From Robiginitomaculum sp. (GTDB taxonomy: Bacteria; Pseudomonadota; Alphaproteobacteria; Caulobacterales; Maricaulaceae), in contig JALSYJ010000011.1 of the NCBI GenBank assembly GCA_027071965.1, positions 1 to 6,118 on the forward strand: a stretch of 6,118 nucleotides of DNA, in the 5' to 3' direction. The notes beneath the pieces are model-generated. The model was not told where the DNA came from. It saw only the letters and a program-made list of their open reading frames with translations, and did not search any database. The translations under genes and the position numbers were made by a program. Positions 6,019 to 6,118 of this stretch are shown one piece after another. Numbering within the stretch: the first letter of the stretch is position 1; each line of letters opens with the position of its first letter.

Positions 6019-6118
6019 GCGATCAACATGCCTCGATTAAGCGCAAGCTCCGCAATTTGCACGGCATTTAATGCAGCCCCTTTGCGCAAATTATCCGAAA
6101 CCACCCACATATTAAGGC
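6015..6118 (-). CDS. asd: Aspartate-semialdehyde dehydrogenase, C-terminal 33 residues (5' part outside window)
   Basis: The right edge holds the end of a gene that ends in TGA at 6017-6015. The 33 complete residues include WVVSDNLRKGAALNAVQIAE, the highly conserved C-terminal helix of aspartate-semialdehyde dehydrogenase (Asd). Asd reduces beta-aspartyl phosphate to aspartate semialdehyde with NADPH, the branch point to lysine/diaminopimelate, threonine and methionine. The catalytic Cys and His and the nucleotide-binding domain lie upstream, beyond the window, so integrity cannot be judged. The tail after the helix (ELALNRGMLIA) is short, as usual. The stop overlaps the GTG of rarD by the shared bases of GTGA, making asd the first visible gene of a three-gene transcription unit. 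The first two bases at the edge (6118-6117) belong to an incomplete codon. Confidence 0.93.
   Translation of the reverse strand, partial: LNMWVVSDNLRKGAALNAVQIAELALNRGMLIA

Noticed and set aside
1..6118. CRISPR array, tRNA, rRNA, insertion sequence or toxin-antitoxin pair
   Set aside because: I saw no regularly spaced repeats, cloverleaf, transposase motifs or paired small ORFs on reading both strands.

Overview
All recognisable genes lie on the minus strand, so the window reads from its high-coordinate end to its low-coordinate end: asd (only its last 33 residues are inside) -> rarD -> soluble epoxide hydrolase -> 252-bp gap -> dciA (DUF721) -> DsbA-type lipoprotein -> smc (N-terminal 889 residues, running off the left edge). 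Base composition is about half G+C. The SMC sequence, in particular its ATPase N-terminus and its short Trp-containing hinge, looks alphaproteobacterial. The DUF721 - DsbA - SMC order also fits what I recall for Rhizobiales-like genomes, where mutY often precedes this trio; mutY is not in this window. The taxonomic placement is an inference from protein character, not a search result.

Upstream unit (4193-6118): asd, rarD and the epoxide hydrolase are packed with overlapping stop and start codons (GTGA, then TAATG), so they are almost certainly co-transcribed and translationally coupled. The unit joins the diaminopimelate/threonine/methionine branch enzyme Asd with an EamA-type exporter and a hydrolase that keeps its full catalytic set. 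No pathway obviously links the three.

Downstream unit (1-3940): dciA encodes the adaptor implicated in bacterial replicative helicase loading. The second gene encodes a periplasm-facing thiol-disulfide lipoprotein. The third encodes the condensin ATPase SMC, whose GTG start lies three bases after the DsbA stop. The frame of smc is open without interruption over all 889 codons in the window, and the C-terminal arm and head lie beyond position 1.

The 252-bp gap (3941-4192) is the only sizeable non-coding stretch and holds the least explained signal. It has four copies of an 8-mer ACAAGRTG, two of them forming a near-perfect 21-bp palindrome. It also has a possible 34-codon hydrophobic micro-ORF that is unproven. 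I found no mobile element, CRISPR array, tRNA, rRNA or defence system. The window is mostly housekeeping, and the findings are modest leads rather than a clear new system.
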